Positions 1-9,324 of a stretch of 64,000 nucleotides of DNA are shown here, one piece after another. Both the position numbers and the translations under genes were made by a program. The notes under the pieces were generated by a model. The model saw only the letters and a list, made by a program, of their open reading frames with translations, made no database searches and was not told the origin of the DNA. Origin of the DNA: Rhynchopus sp. YZ270_cl-10. Taxonomy: Eukaryota > Euglenozoa > Diplonemea > Diplonemida > Diplonemidae. Where the stretch lies: the NCBI GenBank assembly GCA_964035575.1, contig OZ037836.1:372001-436000 (forward strand), in the 5' to 3' direction. Position 1 is the first letter of the stretch. Every line of letters starts with the position of its first letter.

Positions 1-974
1 GAGAGAAAGTTCTTCCCAATTTGCGTCACATTGTTCCACCTAGAAATACCCAGTGGGGTTAATGAGCTGCAGTTGGAGAGAAAGTCGTCCCCAACCCGCG
101 TCACATTCCTCCACCCAGACAAGTTAAGTGTTCGCAATGCGATGCAGTTGGAGAGAAAGTTCCTCCCAATTTGCGTCACATTGTTCCACCAAGAAATATC
201 CAGTGTGGTCAATGCGCTGCAGTTGGAGAGAAAGTAGTCATCAACCCGCGTCACATTGTGCCACCCAGAAACATGAAGTGCGGTCAATGAGATGCAGTAG
301 TAGAGAAAGTAGTCACCAACCCGCATCACATTGTTCCACCAAGAAATATCCAGTGTGGTCAGTGAGCTGCAGTTGGAGAGAAAGGACTCATCAACCCGAG
401 TCACATTGTTCCACCCAGATAAGTCAAGTGTTCGCAATCCGGTGCAGTTGGAGAGAAAGAAGGACTCAATGTGCGTGACGTTGCTCCACCCAGATAAATC
501 AGCAGTGTGCAATGGCCAGTACCCTTGCAGGAAACTCTCGCGTATTTTAGTTACACCTGACACACCACTGAGATCAAGTTCTTTGAACGTGCCACGTACT
601 TTCGAACGTGCCAAGAATTGATTTGGGATCTCAGTAACAACCTCCGCCTGCAGAAACAAATGAATCAGCTTGGGATCTTCCAGACCTTTGAATCTCTCTG
701 GCGTCAGCTCTCTCTCACCCAAGTCACGAAGAGCTGCAATGGCGTCGTCATTCCGAGACTTCGTCTTTTTCGTCAGCACAACTGTGTCCCCAGCACTCAG
801 CTGCGTGACGTAGTCTCCTTCGGCCAGCAGCTTCCCTCCGAAGCTCATGTCAAAGCCGTCTTCGCACAACTCTGCTGCAGACGCCACCTTCCGCCGTATG
901 TCCGCAGTTGTATCATCCACACCCACCTCGATTGTGTACTTCTCTCCGTCAAATCTCTCCACACATATTTCCAT
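1..974 (-). CDS. Ubiquitin-like/LRR protein, copy A (C-terminus cut by window edge)
   Basis: The frame starts at the ATG ending at 974 (context ACC-ATG-G, shared with the other copies) and stays open to base 1, so the C-terminus lies outside the window. Residues 1-71 form a ubiquitin-like domain starting MEICVERFDG. A linker (about 72-118) follows, then leucine-rich repeats of 25 residues with the LSGWxNVT core. It is almost identical to copy B in the first 150 residues, differing for example by TIEV for TVEV, and the flanking DNA also matches, so A and B are a recent tandem duplication with a period of about 1.85 kb. Function is unknown. Confidence 0.8.
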   Translation of the reverse strand, partial: MEICVERFDGEKYTIEVGVDDTTADIRRKVASAAELCEDGFDMSFGGKLLAEGDYVTQLSAGDTVVLTKKTKSRNDDAIAALRDLGERELTPERFKGLEDPKLIHLFLQAEVVTEIPNQFLARSKVRGTFKELDLSGVSGVTKIRESFLQGYWPLHTADLSGWSNVTHIESFFLSNCTGLRTLDLSGWNNVTRVDESFLSNCSSLTTLDISWWNNVMRVGDYFLYYCISLTALHVSGWHNVTRVDDYFLSNCSALTTLDISWWNNVTQIGRNFLSNCIALRTLNLSGWRNVTRVGDDFLSNCSSLTPLGISRWNNVTQIGKNFL

Positions 975-1119
975 GGTTTCGTGTCTCTCTGTTTTGTGCA
1001 GGTATTTTGGGTGGGGCAAGAAGAAACAACAACAATCAGGTAGAGGATACGTAGGACAATGCCTTGGCATTTATGTAGGATAATATTGTAACGACTTTGT
1101 GGATGTGGCCGTATTTTTG

Positions 1120-1250
1120 CATGACAGACTTCCAGATTGAACTGGGAAGCAGAAACCCCAAACCCTCCCAGACCCAACGGTCTAACTAACGTTGCATTAC
1201 AGTGTGTGGGGGAGAAGTGAGGAACACGAGAACGTCTCGTGGTGCGCCAA
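1120..1250 (-). repeat. Dispersed structured repeat T, copy 1
   Basis: One of six copies of a 110-150 bp sequence. On the minus strand it can form two small hairpins: AGACC/GGTCT with a 4-base loop and CCAG/CTGG around ATTGAA, joined by a G-rich stretch (GGGAGGGTTTGGGG). The loop varies between copies (CAAC or AAAC on the plus strand) while the stem is kept. The rest of 975-1549 holds the leader of copy A and the downstream region of copy B; I see no gene there. Confidence 0.6.
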
Positions 1251-1549
1251 CACCGGGTGAAGTGGTACGGGAGTGCTATTTACGATGCCTCCGTTTTGGT
1301 TCGCTCGTATTAGTGTACGCGATTTTCTTTCCTTACTTCAAAAACTCTCTCTTTTTTTCCTGGAAGAAAACAGTTTTCGATAAAAAGCTCCTGCGTCGGT
1401 TTTCTCTTTCACAGGATGCAAAAATATAACAAAACAAAGTGTGCGTAAAAAAACATCACCTGTTTCCTTTATTGAGGAGGTGACGTGATGTACAATTCAT
1501 TCTCTGAACAGCGTAACGAGCAGCTGGCCTCTCGAAAGATGCACATGCC

Positions 1550-2809
1550 TCACATGCACACACATTTGCACTTGGTATCGTCCATCATGAGGCGACCGCT
1601 AGTTACATATTCTGACACAACTCTGCTCGATCCTGTGACGTTGATGCTGCTTGTAGGTATGTTGCATCCTTTTAGGGTGCCTGTCCCAACGTGCGACACA
1701 CTCGTCCACCCAGACAAGTCAAGTGTGGTCAATGCGCTGCAGTTGGACAGGCACGAACGTCCAATCTGCGAAACATTGCTCCACCCAGACAAGTCCAGTG
1801 TCGTTAACGAGGTGCAGCCGCCGAGGAAGTAGTCCTCAACCTGCGTCACATTGCTCCACCCAGATAAGTCCAGTGTTTGCAATGCGCTGCACTCGGAGAG
1901 GAAACAGATCCCAATCCGCGTCACATTGTTCCACCTAGAAATACCCAGTGTGGTCAATGAGCTGCAGTTGGAGAGAAAGTAGTCATCAACCCGCGTCGCA
2001 TTCCTCCACCCAGACAAGTTAAGTGTTTGCAATGCGATGCAGTTGGAGAGAAAGTTCCTCCCAATTTGCGTCACATTGTTCCACCCAGAAATATCCAGTG
2101 TGGTCAATGCGCTGCAGTTGGAGAGAAAGTAGTCATCAACCCGCGTCACATTGTGCCACCCAGAATTGTTCCACCAAGAAATATCCAGTGTCGTCAATGA
2201 GGTGCAGTTGGAGAGAAAGGACTCATCAACCCGAGTCACATTGTTCCACCCAGATAAGTCAAGTGTTCGCAATCCGGTGCAGTTGGAGAGAAAGAAGGAC
2301 TCAATGTGCGTGACGTTGCTCCACCCAGATAAATCAGCAGTGTGCAATGGCCAGTACCCTTGCAGGAAGCTCTCGCGTATTTTAGTTACACCTGACACAC
2401 CACTGAGATCAAGTTCTTTGAACGTGCCAAGTACTTTCGAACGTGCCAAGAATTTATTTGGGATCTCAGTAACAACCTCCGCCTGCAGAAACAAATGAAT
2501 CAGCTTGGGATCTTCCAGACCCTTGAACCTCTCTCGCGTCAGCCTTGTCTCACCCAAGTCACGAAGAGCTGCAATGGCGTCGTCCTTCTGCGACTTCGTC
2601 TTTTTCGTCAGCACAACTGTGTCCCCAGCACTCAGCTGCGTGATGTAGTCTCCTTCGGCCAGCAGCTTCCCTCCGAAGCTCATGTCAAAGCCGTCTTCGC
2701 ACAACTCTGCTGCAGACGCCACCTTCCGCCGTATGTCCGCAGTTGTATCATCCACACCCACCTCGACTGTGTACTTCTCTCCGTCAAATCTCTCCACACA
2801 TATTTCCAT
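1550..2809 (-). CDS. Ubiquitin-like/LRR protein with C-terminal CVCM, copy B
   Basis: Family reference copy, 419 residues from the ATG ending at 2809. Residues 1-71 align by eye with ubiquitin (MEICVxxFDG against MQIFVKTLTG, then a GGKLLAEGD loop and TVVLTKK end strand). Residues 72-118 are a conserved linker (DDAIAALRDLG, then a helix-like HLFLQAEVVTEIP). From about 130 to 380 there are roughly ten 25-residue LRR units. The last 40 residues (ITGSS-type segment) end in KCKCVCM, which could be prenylated or palmitoylated. One repeat is irregular (ISWWNNSGWHNVT), suggesting a small internal duplication. The frame extends upstream only through non-ATG codons, so the ACC-ATG-G start is preferred. 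Role is unknown: the layout suggests a cytosolic recognition or ubiquitin-pathway adaptor protein. Confidence 0.85.
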   Translation of the reverse strand: MEICVERFDGEKYTVEVGVDDTTADIRRKVASAAELCEDGFDMSFGGKLLAEGDYITQLSAGDTVVLTKKTKSQKDDAIAALRDLGETRLTRERFKGLEDPKLIHLFLQAEVVTEIPNKFLARSKVLGTFKELDLSGVSGVTKIRESFLQGYWPLHTADLSGWSNVTHIESFFLSNCTGLRTLDLSGWNNVTRVDESFLSNCTSLTTLDISWWNNSGWHNVTRVDDYFLSNCSALTTLDISGWNNVTQIGRNFLSNCIALQTLNLSGWRNATRVDDYFLSNCSSLTTLGISRWNNVTRIGICFLSECSALQTLDLSGWSNVTQVEDYFLGGCTSLTTLDLSGWSNVSQIGRSCLSNCSALTTLDLSGWTSVSHVGTGTLKGCNIPTSSINVTGSSRVVSEYVTSGRLMMDDTKCKCVCM

Positions 2810-2880
2810 GGTTTCGTGTCTCTCTGTTTTGTGCAGGTATTTTGGGTGGGGCAAGAAGAATCAACAAACAATCAGGTAGA
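2810..2880 (-). promoter_or_regulatory. Predicted trans-splice acceptor and leader of copy B (family type)
   Basis: Reading the minus strand, a pyrimidine-rich stretch (TTCTTCTTGCCCCACCC) is followed by an AG and then the leader AGAGACACGAAACC directly before the ATG. The same arrangement stands before A, C, D, F, G, H, J, K and M. In euglenozoans a polypyrimidine tract plus AG marks spliced-leader addition. The assignment is inferred from this pattern, without transcript data. Confidence 0.5.
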
Positions 2881-2954
2881 GGATACGTAGGACAATGCCT
2901 TGGCATTTATGTAGGATAATATTGTAACGACTTTGTGGATGTGGCCGTATTTTT

Positions 2955-3095
2955 GCATGACAGACTTCCAGATTGAACTGGAAAGCAGAAACCCCAAACC
3001 CTCCCAGACCAAACGGTCTAACTAACGTTGTATTACTACAGTGTGGGAGAAGTGGGGAACACGAGAGTCGTCTCGTGGTGCGCCAACACCGGGTG
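2955..3095 (-). repeat. Dispersed structured repeat T, copy 2
   Basis: Same two-hairpin sequence as at 1120-1250, with the AGACC/GGTCT stem intact. The region 2810-3294 otherwise holds the leader of copy B and, near 3200-3290, the downstream sequence shared by B, C and E. No gene is seen. Confidence 0.6.
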
Positions 3096-3294
3096 AAGTG
3101 GTACGGGAGTGCTATTTACGATGCCTCCGTTTTGGTTCGCTTGTCTTAGTGTACGCGAGGATGCAAAAATATAACAAAACAAAGTGTGCGTGAAAAAACA
3201 TCACCAGTTTCTTTTATTGAGGAGGTGACGTGATGTACAATTCATTCTCTGAACAGCGTAACGAGCAGCTGGCCTCTCGAAAAATGCACATGCC

Positions 3295-4374
3295 TCACAT
3301 GCACACACATTTGCACTTGGTATCGTCCATCATGAGGCGACCGCTAGTCACATAGTCTGATAGAACTCTGCTCGATCCTGCAGTGTTGATGCTGCTTGTA
3401 GGTATGTTGCATCCTTTTAGGGTGCCTGTCCCAACGTGCGACACACTCGTCCACCCAGATAAGTCAAGTGTGGTCAATGCGCTGCAGTTGGACAGGCACG
3501 AACGTCCAATCTGCGAAACATTGCTCCACCCAGACAAGTCCAGTGTCGTTAACGAGGTGCAGCCGCCGAGGAAGTAGTCCTCAACCTGCGTCACATTGCT
3601 CCACCCAGATAAGTCCAGTGTTTGCAATGCGCTGCAGTTGGAGAGAAAGGAGTGCCCAACCTGCGTCACGTTCTTCCACCCAGAAATGTCCAATGCGGTC
3701 AATGAGGTGCAGTTGGCGAGGAAGCAGTACTTGATCAGCGTCACCTTGCTCCCATATAAGTCAAGTCTGGTCAATGCCCTGCAGTTGGCGAGGAAGTAGC
3801 TGCCAATGTGCGTCACATTGCTCCACCCAGAAAAGTCAACGGTTTGCAATGCGCTGCAGCTGTTCAGCAAGAAGGACTCAATAAGCGTCACATTGCTCCA
3901 CCCAGATAAATCAGCAGTGCGCAATGAGTTGCAGTTGGCAAGAACGCCACTGCAAAGCCTAGTCACACCTGACACACCACTGAGATCAAGTTCTTCGAAC
4001 GCGCTATGTGCCAAGAATCTCGAGGGTAGCTCAGTAACAACCTCCGCCTGCAGAAACAAATGAAACAGATTGGGATCTTCCAGACGTCTGAACCTCTCTG
4101 TGGTCAGGCTTGTCTCACCCAAGTCACGAAGAGCTGCAATGGCGTCGTCCTTCTGCGATTTCGTCTTCTTCGCCAGCACAACTGTGTCCCCAGCACTCAG
4201 CTGCGTGATGTAGTCTCCTTCGGCCAGCAGCTTCCCTCCGAAGCTCATGTCAAAGCCGTCTTCGCACAACTCTGCTGCAGTCGCCACCTTCCGCCGTATG
4301 TCCGCAGTTGTATCATCCACACCCACCTCGACTGTGTACTTCTCTCCGTCAAAGCTCTCCACACATATTTCCAT
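3295..4374 (-). CDS. Ubiquitin-like/LRR protein with C-terminal CVCM, copy C
   Basis: 359 residues from the ATG ending at 4374. It has the ubiquitin-like domain, the linker, about seven LRR units and a tail ending KCKCVCM. The last three repeats and the tail are nearly identical to copy B, while the central repeats match copies E and G, so the gene looks like a mosaic. One unit carries LYGSKVTLIKYCFL in place of the usual SGW core, as do the equivalent units of E and G. A further 67 codons are open upstream of the ATG, but that stretch is the shared non-coding upstream module, so I do not include it. Confidence 0.85.
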   Translation of the reverse strand: MEICVESFDGEKYTVEVGVDDTTADIRRKVATAAELCEDGFDMSFGGKLLAEGDYITQLSAGDTVVLAKKTKSQKDDAIAALRDLGETSLTTERFRRLEDPNLFHLFLQAEVVTELPSRFLAHSAFEELDLSGVSGVTRLCSGVLANCNSLRTADLSGWSNVTLIESFLLNSCSALQTVDFSGWSNVTHIGSYFLANCRALTRLDLYGSKVTLIKYCFLANCTSLTALDISGWKNVTQVGHSFLSNCSALQTLDLSGWSNVTQVEDYFLGGCTSLTTLDLSGWSNVSQIGRSCLSNCSALTTLDLSGWTSVSHVGTGTLKGCNIPTSSINTAGSSRVLSDYVTSGRLMMDDTKCKCVCM

Positions 4375-4384
4375 GGTTTCGTGT

Positions 4385-4685
4385 CTCTCTGTTTCAGGTG
4401 TTTTGGGTGGGGCAAGAAGAAACACACCACTTGCAGAACGGGAGTGGAAGGAGACAAGAAGAAGGCAGACATGTTGCCACTGAGACGATAGATAAACGCC
4501 ACAACCCCTACAAAGATACTCCGCAAGCCATGCATAGTGGGGCAAGACAAAGCAACCAAGAGAGGAAGAGGACAACTTGCAAGTGTGCAGAAGAGTGTTT
4601 GGAAGCTAAGGGTACAAAGGCACTGCGTGAATTGCACCCACGTAGGGGCGAACAACTTTCGTGACCACACAAGACCCACGGGAGC
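4385..4685 (-). repeat. Shared upstream module of the LRR family, copy 1
   Basis: About 300 bp just upstream of copy C. It is repeated almost exactly upstream of copy F (18725-19030), partly upstream of G (20400-20600) and N (50990-51215), and as fragments near 17590, 39360 and 44615. It begins with the pyrimidine tract and AG and runs to a CCCACGTAGGGG segment. It probably carries leader and promoter-like sequence that is copied with the genes. The frame through it is open on the minus strand but its sequence does not look like a protein. Confidence 0.6.
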
Positions 4686-5090
4686 GCCATTAAGAAGAGT
4701 TGACCGTTTTTTGTGTATTTTTTGTTGAAAACCTGCTTGCTGTAGTGACACCTGAGGATAAGCACCATTCTGCCAAGCTGCTTTTGTTGCCACAGTTGTG
4801 CAATATCCATTTACACTTATTTTTTCATTTGCGCTTTGTTCTTGATAAAGTGGCCCCCAAATAGGGGGATGCGTTCAATGAAATCATTTGCGTAGAAAAG
4901 TTTCGAGGCTGTAGGTTTTATTATTTCCTCGCAATACAAAGCCCTCTCCTGACAGTGCACCTGAATGAAATAAGTTTCCCAAATAATAGCGGTTTTCCCA
5001 AATATCCTTTTCTGGGTCCAGTACATAAACCCCCCCCTCTGGGTCCAGTACATAAACCCCCCCCCCACCTAAAAGGTACCCTTTTGTCAT
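4686..5090. other. Intergenic stretch with a short tandem duplication
   Basis: No gene is seen. At about 5012-5064 a roughly 27-bp unit containing GGGTCCAGTACATAAACC and a C-run is present twice in tandem. Confidence 0.5.
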
Positions 5091-5091
5091 T

Positions 5092-5340
5092 ATGGCAGTA
5101 CCTACCGGCCCCTTTCCCACCTCCCTTCTTACCCTTCTTCCAGTCCTTACCTTTATCCCCTCCCACCAGCACACCACGTCGTCATTGTACGTGTCTCTGT
5201 CGTTTGCGGGCTTGCTCGGGGGATTTGTCTCTGCTGCGTGTCAGACGTGATTCAACTACAAGCTTGCTCAGCTTCTTGCTACTCCTTACTGCGTCTGACA
5301 CAACACTACTGCAGCCGGAAAGGTAAATACTGGCAAAGGC
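5092..5340 (-). pseudogene. C-terminal fragment of a copy-I-type LRR gene
   Basis: The minus-strand frame at about 5182-5337 encodes SIYLSGCSSVVSDAV followed by SRDKSPEQARK, matching the end of the diverged copy I (SIYLSGCSSVVSNEV and SRDESPDQARK). The DNA match continues through 5092-5180 to the sequence below 30692. There is no ubiquitin-like domain or start codon here, so it is a remnant of a second gene of the I type. The stretch 5341-5720 shows no gene. Confidence 0.65.
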
Positions 5341-5724
5341 GAGATTGCGGAAGAGGCAGAACGTTTGACCCCACACGGAAGCACCCGGACTGCAAAGCAG
5401 AGCAAGGAAGGGGAAGCTCCGACAGTGAGCCGGAGAAGGCTGACGAAGAACGTCGGCAGGCTAGAAGAATGTCGACTGTCGTACAGCGAGGAGCAACATA
5501 CGCAAGTGGAATGGGTTCACACGCAAAGAATGGACATCTTTCATAAATACCACAGCAAGAGCTGGAAAGACATAGGACAATATCGTAGGAGGAAGGACGG
5601 CACCACTCTATGCAGACGTACCCAAGACAGTGTAAAGGGGATGGGGGACAGTGTGTGTGGTGTGCAAGAGATAATAAACAGTTACAAAGGGGAGAGAGGT
5701 CTTTTGTTTTGTTTTAAAAATCTT

Positions 5725-5980
5725 GAACTGTATTAGTGTGGACACCCGAGGATGTGCTCCACTATGTGTTCCTTTTGAACGTGGCCACCATCCTTTGGTT
5801 CACTTGCCCTGCTGAGGCAGAGTGGCTGTTCCTCAGTTTTGTATTTTCATGACTTTTCAGTTTCTCTATCCTCTGCGATATGACGCGCAAACACGCCGTT
5901 TTCAATTTGATTCGCAGACCGATACTGACTCACGAAGTTGCTGTGTCAAAAAACACCTTCCTCTCCACTGTATTTAGCAC
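5725..5980 (+). repeat. Dispersed repeat S, copy 1 (truncated)
   Basis: Starts with a hairpin-forming GTGGACAC...GTGCTCCAC segment and continues into the sequence that, in copies at 39420, 44735 and 51250, holds a 78-codon open frame (MKRKHAVFNLIRRP). This copy carries ACG in place of AAG after the ATG and breaks off after the KNTF codons. Confidence 0.55.
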
Positions 5981-6074
5981 GAAGCCTGTCACAATGCAAG
6001 CAGTGCAATGCAACAAACGGTCGAGATATGATCAAGCGTAACGTATATATTTCCTAACATATGCCACAAGTGTT

Positions 6075-6465
6075 ATGTCCCCGAAAAAATGCTCGAGAGA
6101 CTCGATACTCTTTGCTTGTTGCTCAAAAGGCTAAGAACGGGAAGAGGAAAAATTAAGGTTGTTTGTTGTTCGCTTCCACACCACTTCTGTTTCAGAATCA
6201 AGTCTTTTTGGCTGTCCTTACAAGCGCCTGCCAAAACGCTCGCCTCGTGGGTGTGGACTTTATTTTTCTCGACTTGATAACGGTAAATACGCAGATTTAC
6301 GGTTTGAATGTGTTTGCCTGAAGTACAGAAAATGTTGTGGAGCACAAAGGGGGAAAGAGAGGGGGAAAACAAGCGGGGGAGATGGATACGCAGAACGTGC
6401 GACTTTTCACGAGGGTTTCGAGCATTTTGTCAAATACTACGTGTTTACTAAAACAAAAAGACATT
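6075..6465 (+). repeat. Dispersed repeat R, copy 1
   Basis: About 390 bp downstream of copy D, related to 20935-21206 and 51862-52115. Shared landmarks are a CTCGAGAGACTCG-like block, CTTTGCTTGTTGCTCAAAAG, TTGTTTGTTGTTCGCTTCCAC and an AGTACAGAAA block. No convincing protein is encoded. Confidence 0.55.
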
Positions 6466-6664
6466 CGAATCATATTAACTTAGTATAAAACAACAACATG
6501 CTTGGTTGTATCAGTGTACGCACGCGAAAATGCAAAGAACTGTGCATAAAAAAGAAACATCTCCAGTATCATATTTTTGGTAGGGGCAAAGTGCAACGTG
6601 CAATGTAAAAGTCGTTCCCTGAACATCGCAATGAGCGCCTAGCCTCTCGAAAGATGCACATGCC

Positions 6665-7663
6665 TCACATACACACACATTGCTGTTGCATACTGCGCTT
6701 CATATCGCCAATGAGGTTACGGCTCTGTACATAATCTGACACAACACTGCTCGATCCGGTGATGTTGATGCTGCTTGTGGGTATTGTGCATTCTATTAGG
6801 AAGTTAGTCTCAATCCGCTGAACAGTCGTCAACCCAGATAAGTCAAGTGTTTTCAATGCGATGCAGTTGTCGAGGAAGTTCTTCCCAATTTGCGTCACAT
6901 TGTTCCACCCAGAAATATTCAGTGTGGTCAACGATCTGCAGTTGGAGAGAAAGAAATTATCAACCCGCGTCACATTACTCCACCCGGACAAGTCAAGGAT
7001 TTCCAATGCGGTGCAGTATTCGAGGAAGTAGTCTCCTATTTGCCTCACATTGTGCCACCCAGACAAGTCAAGGGTTCGCAATGCGTGGCATTTGGAGAGG
7101 AAACAGCTCCCAACATGCTTCATATTGCCCCACCCAGAAATAGAGTTGCAGTAGATGAGGAACGCGCTCCCAGTGCGTGCCACATTGCTCCACCCAGATA
7201 AATCAGCTGTGCGCAATGACATGCAGCCGCGCAGGAAAGCTCGATTTATTGCAGTCACACCTGGCACACCACTGAGATCAAGTGCTTCGAACGTGGCACC
7301 TTCCAAGAAGTGATCGGGGATCTCAGTAACAACCTCCGCCTGCAGAAACAAATGAATCAGCTTGGGATCTCTCAGACCTTTGAACTTCCATGTCGTCAGC
7401 CTTGTCTCACCCAAGTCACGAAGAGCTGCAATGGCGTCGTCCTTCTGCGACTTCGTCTTCGTCAGCACAACTGTGTCCCCAGCACTCAGCTGCGTGATGT
7501 AGTCTCCTTCGGCCAGCAGCTTCCCTCCGAAGCTCATGTCAAAGCCGTCTTCGCACAACTCTGCTGCAGTCGCCACCTTCCGCCGTATGTCCGCAGTTGT
7601 ATCATCCACACCCACCTCGACTGTGTACTTCTCTCCGTCAAAGCTCTTCACACATATTTCCAT
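6665..7663 (-). CDS. Ubiquitin-like/LRR protein with C-terminal CVCM, copy D
   Basis: 332 residues from the ATG ending at 7663. The ubiquitin-like domain starts MEICVKSFDG and is followed by about six LRR units. One unit is shortened (FLIYCNSISGWGNMKHVG), which is an in-frame loss of part of a repeat. The tail is of a second type, GDMKRSMQQQCVCM, shared in outline with copies N and J, yet it keeps the final CVCM. The last repeat has LSGL instead of LSGW, as in K. Frame intact; function unknown. Confidence 0.83.
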   Translation of the reverse strand: MEICVKSFDGEKYTVEVGVDDTTADIRRKVATAAELCEDGFDMSFGGKLLAEGDYITQLSAGDTVVLTKTKSQKDDAIAALRDLGETRLTTWKFKGLRDPKLIHLFLQAEVVTEIPDHFLEGATFEALDLSGVPGVTAINRAFLRGCMSLRTADLSGWSNVARTGSAFLIYCNSISGWGNMKHVGSCFLSKCHALRTLDLSGWHNVRQIGDYFLEYCTALEILDLSGWSNVTRVDNFFLSNCRSLTTLNISGWNNVTQIGKNFLDNCIALKTLDLSGLTTVQRIETNFLIECTIPTSSINITGSSSVVSDYVQSRNLIGDMKRSMQQQCVCM

Positions 7664-7789
7664 GGTTTCGTCTCTCTCTGTTTTGTGCAAGGTGCTTTGG
7701 GTGGGGCAAGAAGAAACAACAACAAACAGGTCGAGGGGCATTTATGTAGGATAATATTGTAACGACTTTGTGGATGTGGCCATATGTTT

Positions 7790-7930
7790 GCATGACAGAC
7801 TTCCAGATTGAACTGGAAAGCAGAAACCCCAAACCCTCCCAGACCCAACGGTCTAACTAACGTTGCATTACAGTGTGTGGGGGAGAAGTGAGGAACACGA
7901 GAACGTCTCGTGGTGCGCCAACACCGGGTG
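7790..7930 (-). repeat. Dispersed structured repeat T, copy 3
   Basis: Upstream of copy D. It has the same paired hairpins and G-rich connector as copies 1 and 2. It directly abuts the hAT-like element that begins at 8007. Confidence 0.6.
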
Positions 7931-8006
7931 AAGTGGTACGGGAGTGCTATTTACGATGCCTCTGTTTTGGTTCGCTTGTATTAGTGTGGATGCAAAACGC
8001 GAGGAT

Positions 8007-9172
8007 CAGTGTATTCTTTGGGCCGGTTGGGGGGGGGGTCAGTTTTCCCAGCTGGGTTGTGAGGTGTTTCCTCGGCGTGGTGTAAAAAGCTATATTTTTA
8101 CACCGTACCCAAAAAATTTTTCGCCTGCGGCGCCATTTATATTGTTTTTTTTTTTTTGCTCCGCAAAAAAAAAAACATACAAGTTCACTATGTTCAGGGT
8201 TCTAGGTCCAAAAAAAAAAAGGGGAAACGGAAAATGTGTTTTAAAAAAAAATTTCCGCGCTGCGCGCGGAAAATTCCTACCCCACAACAGCCCCAAAAAA
8301 TTGATGCTACCCATACGTAATGTCAAGTCGAGGACATCCTTCGCATAATGGAGAGGGATAACCCGATTCCCAACGAACTGCCGGACAATCTCCTAGGGGT
8401 GATCATCCAAGAATGTGTGGCACGAAAGAATCGTGCACCCGAACCTCACCTATGGTGATGATGATGATGATCTGTGACAGTCGACTAGAAAAGCGACACA
8501 AAGATGCACTTTGTATTCTTTGTTCAGGAGCAGGGGACCTATCTAGGTTCGCCCAAGTTCCTGGCGAAGCCACGGTACGCAACATTTATAAAAATGTTGA
8601 CATAAAATGGCACGGTCGCTAGTAATTCTCATCAGTTTCCGTAAATTTTACTTACGTATTTTGCTAAAACGAAAGTTTCTGGCGAAGCCACGGTACGCAA
8701 CATTTCCAAAAAATACGCTTAAAATTGCACTTTTTTTACAGCCAAACTATGTCATGGGAAGGGTTGTTGTAAGCTTGCGCCGCAGGCGCACGGTACGCTA
8801 CTTTTTTTCTTTCGCCATGATGCATGCTTCCTTTTCCTTCTGAATGCGAGCATTTTTGTAGGGGAAATTGAGATTTTTTTGGGTAGCAAAAAATTCTGTT
8901 GTGAGTGAATGTAGGAGGGACCCACGGTTTCTGGGATTATTTTTTGGGGGGCACCTGGGTACTACCCCCCAAAAAAATGAAATCCCCCCCAAAAAAAAAA
9001 AAACCGGATTTAACGGAAAATGTGTTACACATTTTCCGTATACTATACCTAGGACCCTGCTATGTTCCAATGTCTTCCCTGGTTGTGCTGAAAAAAAAAT
9101 TGGGCAAAATAAATAAATTTAACAAACTGACCCCCCCCAAACTTAAAATCTGGATTCCTGGATAAGACACTG
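8007..9172. mobile_element. hAT-like non-autonomous DNA element
   Basis: A 1166-bp insertion flanked by a perfect 8-bp duplication GCGAGGAT (7999-8006 and 9173-9180). Its ends are short inverted repeats, CAGTGTATTCTT on the left and CAGTGTCTTATCC read inward from the right. Eight-base duplications with ends starting CAGTG-like are typical of the hAT superfamily. The equivalent spacer between copies B and C (near 3140-3190) lacks the insert and shows the empty site. Inside are homopolymer runs, GC-rich inverted segments and a 40-bp direct repeat (GGCGAAGCCACGGTACGCAA at about 8562 and 8681). No transposase is recognisable. Confidence 0.7.
8348..8458 (+). CDS. Short open frame inside the hAT-like element
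   Basis: Encodes 36 residues starting MERDNPIPNELPDNLL and ending PEPHLW. The composition looks protein-like, and a second protein-like stretch (DSRLEKRHKDALCILC) follows in a nearby frame up to 8622. These could be remnants of a gene carried by the element. I recognise no domain. Confidence 0.25.
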   Translation: MERDNPIPNELPDNLLGVIIQECVARKNRAPEPHLW

Positions 9173-9324
9173 GCGAGGATGCAAAAAAACAAAAAACAAA
9201 ACAAAGTGTGCGTAAAAAAACATCACCAGTTTCTTTACCAGTTTCTTTTATTGAGGAGGTGACGTGATGTACAATTCATTCAACAGCGTAATGAGCAGCT
9301 GGCCTCTCGAAAGATGCACATGCC

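Noticed and set aside
128-478. Numerous plus-strand frames within the LRR genes
   Set aside because: They are shadows of the 75-bp repeats read on the wrong strand and show the same period. The minus-strand reading has the ubiquitin-like domain, the LRR consensus and the conserved end.
1140-1170. GGGTTTGGGGTTT in repeat T as telomeric sequence
   Set aside because: It is a single short occurrence inside a dispersed repeat, with no tandem array, so an interstitial telomere is not supported.
3295-4575. N-terminal extensions of the LRR genes and HSP70 copies beyond the chosen ATG
   Set aside because: They begin mostly at non-ATG codons, run through shared leader sequence including the predicted AG acceptor, and do not align between copies with different leaders.
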